This document shows positions 36,150 to 44,331 of a DNA stretch of 64,000 nucleotides, one piece after another. The DNA comes from Pseudomonas sp. BGI-2. GTDB taxonomy: Bacteria; Pseudomonadota; Gammaproteobacteria; Pseudomonadales; Pseudomonadaceae. Numbering within the stretch: position 1 is the first letter of the stretch; each line of letters begins with the position of its first letter. The notes under the pieces were generated by a model that saw nothing but the letters and a program-made list of their open reading frames with translations, was not told where the DNA came from and did no database searches. Where the stretch lies: assembly GCF_004310295.1 (NCBI RefSeq), contig NZ_SISB01000020.1, positions 1-64,000 on the forward strand. Reading direction: 5' to 3'. The position numbers were made by a program, and so were the translations under genes.

Positions 36150-36902
36150 TTACTGGCTGAGGTTCGAGGTGCTTTGCCCCACCGCCAACCCCGCCCGAAT
36201 CGCCGCCAACGCGGCCTGGTAATACGCCTTGCCCTCGGTGGACTCGGCAAACGTGGCGAACTCTTCCAGTTCTTCATCCGACAAGTCGCGATAGACATAC
36301 AGCAGCGTGTTGTTCAGATCAGCCCCGATCTGGTCCATCAAGCGCTGGCGCTGGCCGTTCAACATGCCTTGCGCCTGACCACCACCGAGCAAACCGGGGA
36401 TCATCGAACTCAGGCTGTCAGCCGCGACACCGGCAATCGCCAGGCTGACTTCCGCGCCGGCCTCGCGAGCGGGCAGGGCCTGGGCCAGGTGGCCGATGAT
36501 CAACATGCGGCTGTCGCTGGCTTGAATCTTCGGTAGACCCTTGGCGTTTTTCGCCAGCTGATCGCGACGGGTCGCCAGCAGTTCGGCGGCGACGATTTTC
36601 TTGCCCAGGGGCGATTGAAAGAAGGTCAGTGCGGGTTTCGGGTCGCTGAGGCTTTTGCGCAATTGCGCTTCGGCGCGTTGGTCCACGGCCTGGGGGGCGA
36701 ATCGTTGATTGCTGTTGTTCACCAGGGCCTGAAACACCGCCGGTGGCAGGCTGTTCTGGTAGCGCTGCTGAGCGGCTGAGAGGGCGTCGTTAAAATGCGC
36801 GCGCTGATCTGGCCAACCGGCGACCTTGTACAACTGGTCGTGGCCGTCTGCCCAAGCGGGCAAAACACAGAGCATCAGCAGTGAAAAAAGCAAACGGCGC
36901 AT
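36150..36902 (-). CDS. DUF2059 domain-containing periplasmic protein
   Basis: A 250-residue protein with a signal peptide (MRRLLFSLLMLCVLPAWA, 18 residues) and two copies of the DUF2059-like helical segment, one around FFQSPLGKKIVAAE and one near LSDEELEEFATFAESTEGKAYY (about 205-225). The latter phrase is the hallmark of this family. Function unknown. The ATG at 36902 has AGGAGT seven bases upstream. It is divergent from the 2OG oxygenase gene. Confidence 0.85.
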   Translation of the reverse strand: MRRLLFSLLMLCVLPAWADGHDQLYKVAGWPDQRAHFNDALSAAQQRYQNSLPPAVFQALVNNSNQRFAPQAVDQRAEAQLRKSLSDPKPALTFFQSPLGKKIVAAELLATRRDQLAKNAKGLPKIQASDSRMLIIGHLAQALPAREAGAEVSLAIAGVAADSLSSMIPGLLGGGQAQGMLNGQRQRLMDQIGADLNNTLLYVYRDLSDEELEEFATFAESTEGKAYYQAALAAIRAGLAVGQSTSNLSQ

Positions 36903-37025
36903 AGGGACTCCTGTCAGCAGGCGACTATTCTCCGTGCGGCTTCCGTACTTGTCGAGAATTCGTATCAGTAATCCGACAAATCCTCCGCTGCACGGCTCTG
37001 TCGGATTTGCAGGCACAGGAATACT

Positions 37026-37658
37026 ATGCGCGCCATGCAAATATCCTCTGATCACCCGCTGCTGTTACGTATCGTCGACGACCTGGCCGAGCGCGGCTGG
37101 TCGCAGCAGAATATTTTCCTGCCTCTGGGTCTGACCCGGGAACTGGCGGCTGAGTGCCGTAAACGTGCAGCCGAGGGCGAACTGGCCCCGGCGGCCGTGG
37201 GGCGTGGGCCGACGTCGGAGATTCGCGAGGGGATTCGCGGCGACCACATCCAGTGGATCGAACCCGGCCAGGCGCTGGCGTGCGACAGGTACCTGGGCTT
37301 GATGGACAGCCTGCGCCAGGCGATGAATCGCGGGTTGTATCTGGGCCTGGAAGATTTCGAAAGCCATTTCGCGCTGTACCCGCCCGGTGCGTTTTACCTT
37401 AAGCATGTTGATCGTTTTCGTGATGATGACCGGCGCATGGTCTCGGCGGTGATCTACCTCAATGACGCCTGGCTGCCCGAGCACGGTGGCCAGTTGCGCA
37501 TGTACCTGGATGAAGGCGTCGAACACGATGTGGTGCCCACCGGCGGATGCCTGGTGGTATTTCTGTCGGGTGAGGTGCCCCACGAAGTCCTGCCCGCGAC
37601 CCGGGATCGCCTGTCGTTGACGGGCTGGTTCCGGCGTCGTGGTAACGAGCCGTTCTGA
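37026..37658 (+). CDS. 2OG-Fe(II) oxygenase (SM-20/PHD-type)
   Basis: A 210-residue non-heme iron dioxygenase. The facial triad is His127-Val-Asp129 in YLKHVDRF and His186 in GEVPHEVLP; Arg196 region RDRLSLTGWFRR binds 2-oxoglutarate. It resembles SM-20-type prolyl-hydroxylase-like proteins found in Pseudomonas, whose substrate may be a translation factor; that is not established here. It is followed two bases later by the DUF523 gene. Confidence 0.9.
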   Translation: MRAMQISSDHPLLLRIVDDLAERGWSQQNIFLPLGLTRELAAECRKRAAEGELAPAAVGRGPTSEIREGIRGDHIQWIEPGQALACDRYLGLMDSLRQAMNRGLYLGLEDFESHFALYPPGAFYLKHVDRFRDDDRRMVSAVIYLNDAWLPEHGGQLRMYLDEGVEHDVVPTGGCLVVFLSGEVPHEVLPATRDRLSLTGWFRRRGNEPF

Positions 37659-37660
37659 TC

Positions 37661-38146
37661 ATGCAGAAAATTCTGGTAAGCCGCTGCCTGCTGGGCCACC
37701 GCGTGCGTTACGACGGCGGGGCGAGCGGGCCGTTCGATCAGCTTCAACAGTGGATCGACGAAGGTCGGGTGGTGCCGTTGTGCCCGGAAGTGGCCGGTGG
37801 TTTGCCGACGCCCAGGGCCGCGGCGGAAATACCAGGCGGGCAGGGTGGTGATGTACTGGACGGGCACGCCTCCGTAATCACCACGGAGGGCGAGGACGTC
37901 AGCGCCGAGTTTCTCTCGGGGGCTTACCAGGCGCTGGAGTTGGTGCGACAGCACGGTATCCGGATTGCGGTGCTCAAGGCCAACAGCCCGTCGTGCGGGA
38001 ATGTGCTGACGTACGACGGGAGCTTCAGCGGCGTGAAGGTCAGTGGCGAAGGGGTGGCCGCGGCGTTGCTCAAGCGCAATGGCGTGCAGGTCTTCAGTGA
38101 GCTGGAGCTGCCGCAAGCGGCGATAGCCTTGGCAACTCTGACCTAA
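37661..38146 (+). CDS. DUF523 family protein
   Basis: A 161-residue protein with conserved cysteines: CLLGHRVRYDGG (about 9-20), LCPEVAGGLPTPR (about 44-56) and KANSPSCGN (about 107-115). Family function unknown. Starts two bases after the 2OG oxygenase stop, so co-transcribed. Confidence 0.9.
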   Translation: MQKILVSRCLLGHRVRYDGGASGPFDQLQQWIDEGRVVPLCPEVAGGLPTPRAAAEIPGGQGGDVLDGHASVITTEGEDVSAEFLSGAYQALELVRQHGIRIAVLKANSPSCGNVLTYDGSFSGVKVSGEGVAAALLKRNGVQVFSELELPQAAIALATLT

Positions 38147-38163
38147 CACCCTACACAAAACCA

Positions 38164-38257
38164 ATGTGGGAGCGGGCTTGCTCGCGAATGCGGTGTGTCA
38201 GTTAATAGAGATGTCGACTGATACACCGCATTCGCGAGCAAGCCCGCTCCCACAGGG
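38164..38257. repeat. REPIN, inverted pair (TGTGGGAGCGGGCTTGCTCGCGAA type)
   Basis: Arms ATGTGGGAGCGGGCTTGCTC and its complement are separated by about 40 bases and lie between the convergent DUF523 and binding-protein genes. Confidence 0.9.
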
Positions 38258-38277
38258 GGTTATTCGTCAGTTTGGAG

Positions 38278-38862
38278 TCAGGGTTTTGGCGCCACACTGG
38301 TGTCCGCCTTAAACCACTTCTGCTCCAGCGCCTCCAGTCGCCCATCCTCCTTTATCCGCTTCAGCGCACTCTCCAGGCTGGCGTGAAATGCCGGGTTGCC
38401 CTTCTGAAACGGAATCGCCAGATCCACAGCCGGGGCGTCTTTCGGCTTTTCTTCCGTCAGCGACTGCACCAGCAGGATTGAACGCGGTTCTTCTTTCTGC
38501 GCGATCAATTGCGCATTGGTGTGAATGTAAGGCTCGGTGAAGTCGAAACGATCCTTGAGTTCCGGGGTCACTGCTATGTGGTTGATGGCGATGTCGTATT
38601 TGCCGGTTTCAACACCGGGCAACAGATCGGTGGAATCAGTGACAACAAAGTCGGCGCGCACATCCAGTTCGTTGGCCAGCATTTGCCCCAACTCGACTTC
38701 GAAGCCAGTGAGTTTGCCGTCGTCCTTGAAATTGAAGGGCGGTGTATTAGCCTCGATAGCAATGCGCAGTTCGCCACGATCGAAGACATCGTCAATCAGT
38801 TCGGCATGAGCCAAAGGGCTCAAAAGGGGTAGCAGGCAGATCAGGCCAGGCAAAAAGCGCAT
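38278..38862 (-). CDS. Short amino-acid-type ABC transporter substrate-binding protein
   Basis: A 194-residue periplasmic binding-protein of the bacterial SBP_bac_3 family. The signal peptide (residues 1-20) precedes ELIDDVFDRGELRIAIEANTPPFNFKDDGKLTGFEVELG, and the second lobe motif is IAVTPELKDRFDFTEPY. The C-terminal lobe jumps from EPYIHTNAQLIAQK straight to AIPFQKGNPAFHASLESALKRIKEDG, so roughly 50-60 residues of the usual fold are missing compared with typical 250-residue members. No reading-frame break marks the loss. The ATG at 38862 follows AAAGGAG. No transporter subunits are adjacent. Confidence 0.82.
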   Translation of the reverse strand: MRFLPGLICLLPLLSPLAHAELIDDVFDRGELRIAIEANTPPFNFKDDGKLTGFEVELGQMLANELDVRADFVVTDSTDLLPGVETGKYDIAINHIAVTPELKDRFDFTEPYIHTNAQLIAQKEEPRSILLVQSLTEEKPKDAPAVDLAIPFQKGNPAFHASLESALKRIKEDGRLEALEQKWFKADTSVAPKP

Positions 38863-38997
38863 GGTCACTCCTTTGAATTCATTATGGCGATGCTCTGATT
38901 CAGGCTCGCTTTGCTATGGTTGTCGAGGTCCTTCGACAACGAATGGCCGTGAAGTTGTCTCGGCCACGCGGATTTTACGGAAAAACTGGAGAAGAGA

Positions 38998-39423
38998 ATG
39001 AAAACGTTTATGTCACGAGCTGCATTGGCTGGCCTATTGATGGGCGTTTCGGTGCTGGCCAGTGCTGCAACGCCGGCCCCCAAAGGCGCCGAAGTGTCCA
39101 TCGTTTCTCCTGAAGATGGTGCGACTGTCCCGCAAACTTTCAAAATCAAATTCGCTGTGGAGAACGTTGCGTTGGCGCCAGCGGGCGATGCCACCAAGAA
39201 TACCGGCCACCACCATTTGCTGGTCGATGCCAAGGATGTAGTTGCAGCAGGGGCAGTCATCCCCGCAGATGCCAATCACGTTCATTTTGGTAAGGCACAG
39301 ACAGAAACCGAGCTGACGCTGACACCAGGCAAGCACACCTTGCAGTTGGAGTTGGGCGACATGAACCATATGGCCTTCGATCCACCAATCGTCTCCGAGA
39401 AGATCACCGTCAACGTTAAGTAA
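38998..39423 (+). CDS. DUF4399 domain-containing periplasmic protein
   Basis: A 141-residue protein with a signal peptide (ending VLASAA, about residue 24), followed by a beta-rich domain with the conserved TGHHHLLVDAKD and DANHVHFGKAQTETELTL segments, typical of DUF4399. The many His residues hint at a metal role, but none is established. A terminator follows at 39453. Confidence 0.9.
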   Translation: MKTFMSRAALAGLLMGVSVLASAATPAPKGAEVSIVSPEDGATVPQTFKIKFAVENVALAPAGDATKNTGHHHLLVDAKDVVAAGAVIPADANHVHFGKAQTETELTLTPGKHTLQLELGDMNHMAFDPPIVSEKITVNVK

Positions 39424-39452
39424 CCTGCTCGGAATAAAGAACCGCGCCCATG

Positions 39453-39483
39453 AAAAAGGAGACCCCAAGGTCTCCTTTTTTTG
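39453..39483. terminator. Bidirectional terminator between DUF4399 gene and serA
   Basis: AAAAAGGAGACC / GGTCTCCTTTTTTT with a short loop. It suits both the plus-strand DUF4399 gene and the minus-strand serA gene ending at 39499. Confidence 0.92.
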
Positions 39484-39498
39484 TCACTCAAGTCGCTA

Positions 39499-40728
39499 TC
39501 AGAACAACACGCGGCAACGAATGGTGCCGTTGATGTGCTGCAGCTTCTCTTGGGCAATTTCCGAGTAATCGGCGTCGACGTCGATGACCACGTAGCCGAC
39601 TTTCTCGTTGGTCTGCAGGAACTGACCGGAAATGTTGATGCCGTTTTCGGCGAAGACCTTGTTGATCTCGCTCATCACACCCGGAATGTTCTCGTGGATG
39701 TGCAGCAGGCGGTGCTTGCCAGGGTGAGCCGGCAGGGCCACTTCCGGGAAGTTCACGGACGATACCGAGGTACCGTTGTCGCTGTACTTGACCAGTTTCT
39801 CTGCCACTTCCAGACCGATGTTGGCCTGCGCTTCAGCGGTGGAACCACCGATGTGCGGGGTCAGGATCACGTTGTCCAGGCCACGCAGCGGGCTTTCGAA
39901 CTCTTCGTCGTTGGAGCGAGGCTCCACCGGGAACACGTCGATGGCCGCGCCGATCAGGTGTTTGTCCTTGATCGCGTCCGCCAGAGCTTGCAGTTCAACT
40001 ACAGTGCCGCGAGCAGCGTTGATCAGAATGCCGCCCTTCTTGATAGCGCGGATTTCTTTCTCGCCGATCATCCACTGGGTCGCAGCGGTTTCCGGAACGT
40101 GCAGGGTGACGATGTCGGACATGCCCAGCAGCTCGGTCAGGCTGGCAACTTGCGTTGCGTTGCCCAATGGCAGCTTGGTCACGGTGTCGTAGAAGTACAC
40201 CTGCATGCCCAGGCCTTCGGCCAGGACCGACAGTTGAGTGCCGATCGAGCCGTAACCGACGATACCCAGCTTCTTGCCGCGGATCTCGAAGGAGTTGGCC
40301 GCGCTCTTGATCCAGCCGCCACGGTGGCAGGAAGCGTTTTTCTCAGGAATGCCGCGCAGCAACAGGATCGCTTCGGCCAGCACCAGCTCGGCAACGGAGC
40401 GAGTGTTGGAGTACGGTGCGTTGAACACCGCGATGCCGCGTTCGCGAGCCGCGTTGAGGTCGACCTGGTTGGTGCCGATGCAGAAACAGCCGACAGCGAC
40501 CAGTTTCTTCGCCTGATCGAAGATCTCTTCGGTCAGTTGAGTGCGCGAGCGAATGCCGATGAAGTGCGCATCAGCGATCTTTTCCTTCAGCTGGGCTTCC
40601 GGCAGAGAACCTGTGAGGTACTCGATGCTGGTGTAGCCCGCCGACTTGAGAACGTCGACAGCCGATTGGTGGACGCCTTCGAGAAGAAGGAACTTGATCT
40701 TGCTCTTATCGAGAGAAGTCTTGCTCAT
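39499..40728 (-). CDS. serA: D-3-phosphoglycerate dehydrogenase
   Basis: A 409-residue enzyme of the short SerA type (with one C-terminal ACT domain). It oxidises 3-phosphoglycerate to 3-phosphohydroxypyruvate in serine synthesis, and some family members also reduce 2-oxoglutarate to D-2-hydroxyglutarate. The NAD fold GYGSIGTQLSVLAEG (about 158-172), the catalytic HIGGSTAEAQ (His about 293) and the ACT domain (HENIPGVMSEINKVFAENGI) are clear. Divergent from the 2-hydroxyglutarate dehydrogenase gene. Confidence 0.96.
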   Translation of the reverse strand: MSKTSLDKSKIKFLLLEGVHQSAVDVLKSAGYTSIEYLTGSLPEAQLKEKIADAHFIGIRSRTQLTEEIFDQAKKLVAVGCFCIGTNQVDLNAARERGIAVFNAPYSNTRSVAELVLAEAILLLRGIPEKNASCHRGGWIKSAANSFEIRGKKLGIVGYGSIGTQLSVLAEGLGMQVYFYDTVTKLPLGNATQVASLTELLGMSDIVTLHVPETAATQWMIGEKEIRAIKKGGILINAARGTVVELQALADAIKDKHLIGAAIDVFPVEPRSNDEEFESPLRGLDNVILTPHIGGSTAEAQANIGLEVAEKLVKYSDNGTSVSSVNFPEVALPAHPGKHRLLHIHENIPGVMSEINKVFAENGINISGQFLQTNEKVGYVVIDVDADYSEIAQEKLQHINGTIRCRVLF

Positions 40729-40820
40729 CTGCGTAAACCTGTATCCCGGAGAAAAATGGCAGGAAATAGCCAGCAGACGCTGACCCGGACGACAAGAGTG
40801 CCGTCGCCGCAGAACAGCCG

Positions 40821-40857
40821 TTGGGCACTATGCTGCGGGGTCGGTATGCTAGCATAC
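40821..40857 (+). promoter_or_regulatory. Putative promoter with palindromic operator, serA/D2HGDH divergent region
   Basis: TTGGGC (40821-40826) and TATGCT (40845-40850) are separated by 18 bases, and a perfect 14-base palindrome GTATGCTAGCATAC (40844-40857) overlaps the -10 box. A dimeric repressor could bind here. It lies about 75 bases before the D2HGDH start; the reverse orientation could also serve serA, though its -35 match is weak. Confidence 0.55.
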
Positions 40858-40932
40858 GCACCCCGCTAAACACTCATTCCTGCGACGTGAAGCGTTCTCA
40901 GGATGACCATGAATTGTTCGAGAGTTCTGTCG

Positions 40933-42327
40933 ATGACCAATCCTGCCCTGATTGATGAGCTGAAGACCCTGGTTGAGCCTGGCAAGGTGCTGACCGACGC
41001 CGACTCCCTGAATGCTTACGGCAAGGATTGGACCAAGCATTTCGCCCCGGCCCCGACGGCCATCGTGTTTCCCAAGACCACTGAACAGGTCCAGGCCATT
41101 GTGCGTTGGGCCAACGAACACAAGGTGGCGCTGGTCCCGTCCGGCGGTCGCACCGGTCTTTCCGCCGCTGCGGTGGCGGCCAATGGCGAAGTGGTTGTGT
41201 CGTTCGACTACATGAACCAGATTCTCGACGTGAACATGACTGACCGCACGGCTGTGTGCCAACCGGGCGTGGTGACCGAGCATTTGCAGAACGTCGCCGA
41301 AGAAAAAGGCCTGTACTACCCGGTGGACTTCGCTTCGGCAGGTTCGAGCCAGATTGGCGGCAATATCGGCACCAATGCCGGCGGGATCAAGGTGATTCGC
41401 TACGGCATGACCCGCAACTGGGTGGCGGGCATGAAAGTCGTCACCGGCAAGGGCGATCTGCTTGAGCTGAACCGCGATTTGATCAAGAACGCCACCGGCT
41501 ACGACCTGCGTCAGCTGTTCATTGGCGCAGAAGGCACCCTCGGATTTGTGGTCGAAGCGACCATGCGCCTGGACCGTGCGCCGAAAAACCTTACCGCGAT
41601 GGTCCTCGGCACCGCCGATTTCGACTCGATCATGCCGGTGCTGCACGCGTTCCAGAGCAAACTCGACCTGACCGCCTTCGAATTCTTCTCCGACAAAGCC
41701 CTGGCCAAGGTCATGGCCCGCGGCGACGTGCCAGCGGCGTTTGAAACCGATTGCCCGTTCTACGCGCTGCTGGAATTCGAAGCGACTACTGAAGAAGTGG
41801 CCAACCACGCTCTGGAAACCTTCGAACACTGCGTCGAGCAAGGCTGGGTGCTGGACGGCGTGATGAGCCAGAGCGAAACCCAGCTGCAGAACCTCTGGAA
41901 GCTGCGTGAATACATCTCCGAAACCATCTCCCACTGGACGCCGTACAAGAACGACATCTCGGTCACTGTGTCGAAAGTCCCGGCGTTCCTGAAGGAAATC
42001 GACGCGATCGTCGGCGAACACTACCCGGACTTCGAAATCGTCTGGTTCGGTCACATCGGCGACGGCAACCTGCACTTGAACATCCTCAAGCCGGAAAACC
42101 TGAGCAAGGACGAGTTCTTCGCCAAGTGCGCGACCGTCAACAAGTGGGTGTTCGAAACCGTCGAGAAGTACAACGGCTCGATTTCCGCAGAACACGGCGT
42201 GGGCATGACCAAGCGTGATTACTTGACCTACAGCCGCTCGCCGGTTGAGATCGAGTACATGAAAGCCGTCAAAGCGGTGTTCGACCCGAACGGCATCATG
42301 AACCCGGGCAAAATCTTCGCTGTTTGA
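40933..42327 (+). CDS. FAD-binding oxidoreductase, probable D-2-hydroxyglutarate dehydrogenase
   Basis: A 464-residue flavoprotein with an N-terminal FAD_binding_4 domain (PSGGRTGLSAAAVAANGEV about 74-92; SSQIGGNIGTNAGGIKVIRYG about 138-158) and a C-terminal FAD-oxidase domain (FGHIGDGNLHLNI, EHGVGMTKRDYL). In P. stutzeri the orthologous neighbour of serA oxidises D-2-hydroxyglutarate made by SerA, driving serine synthesis forward, and here the two genes are divergent. D-lactate dehydrogenase is the alternative reading. Start MTNPALIDEL at 40933 is preferred over an upstream ATG at 40903. Confidence 0.88.
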   Translation: MTNPALIDELKTLVEPGKVLTDADSLNAYGKDWTKHFAPAPTAIVFPKTTEQVQAIVRWANEHKVALVPSGGRTGLSAAAVAANGEVVVSFDYMNQILDVNMTDRTAVCQPGVVTEHLQNVAEEKGLYYPVDFASAGSSQIGGNIGTNAGGIKVIRYGMTRNWVAGMKVVTGKGDLLELNRDLIKNATGYDLRQLFIGAEGTLGFVVEATMRLDRAPKNLTAMVLGTADFDSIMPVLHAFQSKLDLTAFEFFSDKALAKVMARGDVPAAFETDCPFYALLEFEATTEEVANHALETFEHCVEQGWVLDGVMSQSETQLQNLWKLREYISETISHWTPYKNDISVTVSKVPAFLKEIDAIVGEHYPDFEIVWFGHIGDGNLHLNILKPENLSKDEFFAKCATVNKWVFETVEKYNGSISAEHGVGMTKRDYLTYSRSPVEIEYMKAVKAVFDPNGIMNPGKIFAV

Positions 42328-42363
42328 TTTTCGAATTTAAGCGCTACGAAACAGGAGTCGGTA

Positions 42364-43029
42364 ATGAGCTATCAGCACCAGTACGTCGACGGTACGCGTA
42401 TTCACTTCCCGCTGGGGAAGGTGGTATGCATCGGCCGCAACTACGCCGAACACGCCAAGGAACTGGACAACCCGGTGCCTACAGAGCCGCTGTTGTTCAT
42501 CAAGCCGGGCAGTTGCGTGGTGCCGCTGGAAAGTAGTTTCAGCATTCCGACCGAGCGCGGTTCAGTGCATTACGAAGCGGAAATCGCGGTTTTGATCGGC
42601 AAGCCTTTGTCGACCAAACCGAGCCGTGAAGAAGTGCTGGATGCCATCTCCGGCTTCGCTCCGGCCCTGGACCTGACCCTGCGTGACAAACAGGCCGAGC
42701 TGAAATCCAAGGGCCTGCCGTGGGAAATCGCCAAGTCCTTCGACGGTGCGGCGGTGATTGCGCCATTCGTGTCCGGCAGCACCTTTGCCGACCTGACCGA
42801 CATCGGCATCCGCCTGACCATCAATGGCGAAGTGCGCCAGGATGGCAACAGCAGCGCCATGCTCAACCCGATCGTGCCAATGATCCAGCACATGGCCGGC
42901 TGCTTCTCGCTGCAGGCCGGTGACGTGATCCTGACCGGCACGCCGGTGGGCGTCGGCCCGCTGAATGTCGGTGATGAACTGGTGATCGAACTGCCAGGCG
43001 CGAGCAGCTTCACCAGCAGCGTTCGCTAA
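42364..43029 (+). CDS. Fumarylacetoacetate hydrolase family protein
   Basis: A 221-residue FAH-fold enzyme with metal-binding EAEIAVLIG (Glu residues about 71-73), the N-terminal VVCIGRNYAEHAKEL and the C-terminal LTGTPVGVGPLNVGDEL. Members hydrolyse or decarboxylate dicarbonyl acids, such as acylpyruvate hydrolase or oxaloacetate decarboxylase; the substrate is not determined. It starts 37 bases after the D2HGDH gene, and co-transcription suggests a clean-up role for related keto acids. Confidence 0.88.
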   Translation: MSYQHQYVDGTRIHFPLGKVVCIGRNYAEHAKELDNPVPTEPLLFIKPGSCVVPLESSFSIPTERGSVHYEAEIAVLIGKPLSTKPSREEVLDAISGFAPALDLTLRDKQAELKSKGLPWEIAKSFDGAAVIAPFVSGSTFADLTDIGIRLTINGEVRQDGNSSAMLNPIVPMIQHMAGCFSLQAGDVILTGTPVGVGPLNVGDELVIELPGASSFTSSVR

Positions 43030-43046
43030 CCGAAACACGCAAAACC

Positions 43047-43139
43047 CTGTGGGAGCGGGCTTGCTCGCGAAAGCGGTGTGTCAGTCGACATATGAGTTGC
43101 CTGACACACCGCATTCGCGAGCAAGCCCGCTCCCACAGT
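43047..43139. repeat. REPIN, inverted pair (TGTGGGAGCGGGCTTGCTCGCGAA type)
   Basis: Arms CTGTGGGAGCGGGCTTGCTC and its complement, with inner GTGTGTCAGTCGACA ... CTGACACACC, lie between the FAH gene and the first SdiA-regulated-type gene. Confidence 0.9.
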
Positions 43140-43295
43140 GGTAAATGGCGACCTTGAGTTCTGCGCCTATACAGGGCAATCCCGCCATTTCCCGTTTTTT
43201 TCACATCTTGTCTGGATAATTCCGCGGATTCTGGCGTCTGAGCCGGTCCCAATTGTGCTATTACCCGTAGCCTGAATGTCTGGAACGCATCCTGA

Positions 43296-44225
43296 ATGGC
43301 CACCCGACCGCTGCCCACTGTCAAAACTGCCCGCCGCTCGCGCTTTGTCATGCGTTGGTATTCCTGGCTTTTGCTGGTGGCCGCCGCCGCGTATGGCCTC
43401 GCGTTTGCGATGCACTGGGATGACCGTGGTGTGCTCTGGGTGCTGGAGCGTTTCGAAAGCCCGGCCGAGCGTCAGGAAAGTATCTGGCTGCCGGATTACC
43501 GCGCGGTGATCGACGCCAAACTGCTACCGGGCATGGAGAAGGACGAAGCGTCGGACCTGGCCTACGACCCGCAAACCAAAACCCTGTTTTCGGTCATGGG
43601 CAAAAACCCGTTTCTCGTTGAGCTGACCTTGCAGGGTGACGTCTTGCGCAAGATGCCGCTGGTGGGCTGGAGCAACCCGGAAGGCCTGACCGTGATGGGC
43701 AACGGTCTGCTGGCTATTGTCGATGAGCGTGAGCACATGCTCTCCATCGTCAAGGTCGATGCCGAGACTCGCGAACTGAACCGCGATAACTTCCCTAAAT
43801 ACGACCTCGGCCCTTCGAAAGATCAGAACAAGGCCTTCGAAGCCATCGTCTATGACCCGCGCAACCAACAACTCCTGCTGGGTGAGGAGCGCCCGCCGGC
43901 GCTGTTCAGCTGGAAAAGCGACGGCAGCCAGATCCTCAAGGGCGACAAGCAGAAACTCGCCAATGACGAACTGGACATCCGCAATCTGTCGGGGCTGGCC
44001 ATCGACCCGCGCACTGGCCACACCCTCGCGTTGTCCGCCGATTCCCACTTGTTGCTGGAACTGGACGAGAAGGGCGAGCAGGTCAGTTTCATGACGTTGC
44101 TGGGTGGTTTCAATGGCCTGAAGAAGACCATCCCGCGTGCCGAAGGCGTGACCATGGACGACGCGGGCAACCTGTACATGGTGAGTGAACCGAACCTGTT
44201 CTACCGTTTCGAAAAGCAGAAATAG
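43296..44225 (+). CDS. SdiA-regulated domain-containing membrane-anchored protein, copy 1
   Basis: A 309-residue protein with a single N-terminal membrane segment (about residues 19-40) and a beta-propeller-like body (SdiA-regulated family) of repeated LAYDPQTKTLFSVMGKNPFLVELTLQGDVLRKMPL-type blades, shortened here to LAYDPQTKTLFSVMGKN. The pattern SEPNLFYRFEK near the C-terminus recurs in its paralogue 100 bases downstream. The function is unknown; the name comes from E. coli genes under SdiA control and does not imply quorum control here. The start is not secured by a strong ribosome site; the Met at residue 19 is an alternative. Confidence 0.82.
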   Translation: MATRPLPTVKTARRSRFVMRWYSWLLLVAAAAYGLAFAMHWDDRGVLWVLERFESPAERQESIWLPDYRAVIDAKLLPGMEKDEASDLAYDPQTKTLFSVMGKNPFLVELTLQGDVLRKMPLVGWSNPEGLTVMGNGLLAIVDEREHMLSIVKVDAETRELNRDNFPKYDLGPSKDQNKAFEAIVYDPRNQQLLLGEERPPALFSWKSDGSQILKGDKQKLANDELDIRNLSGLAIDPRTGHTLALSADSHLLLELDEKGEQVSFMTLLGGFNGLKKTIPRAEGVTMDDAGNLYMVSEPNLFYRFEKQK

Positions 44226-44282
44226 ACGCCCCGAATCCAGCGGTTGTGGTCAAAGGCAACTGGCCATTAAGCTTGAATTCAT

Positions 44283-44309
44283 ACAGGCGTGATATTTTCA
44301 TCCGCCTGT
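44283..44309. other. Hairpin between the two SdiA-regulated-type genes
   Basis: ACAGGCG (44283-44289) pairs perfectly with CGCCTGT (44303-44309) across a 13-base loop, 22 bases before the second gene's start. It may affect translation of the second gene; no T-run is present. Confidence 0.4.
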
Positions 44310-44331
44310 TTCTGTTTCCGAGCTCGCCTGA

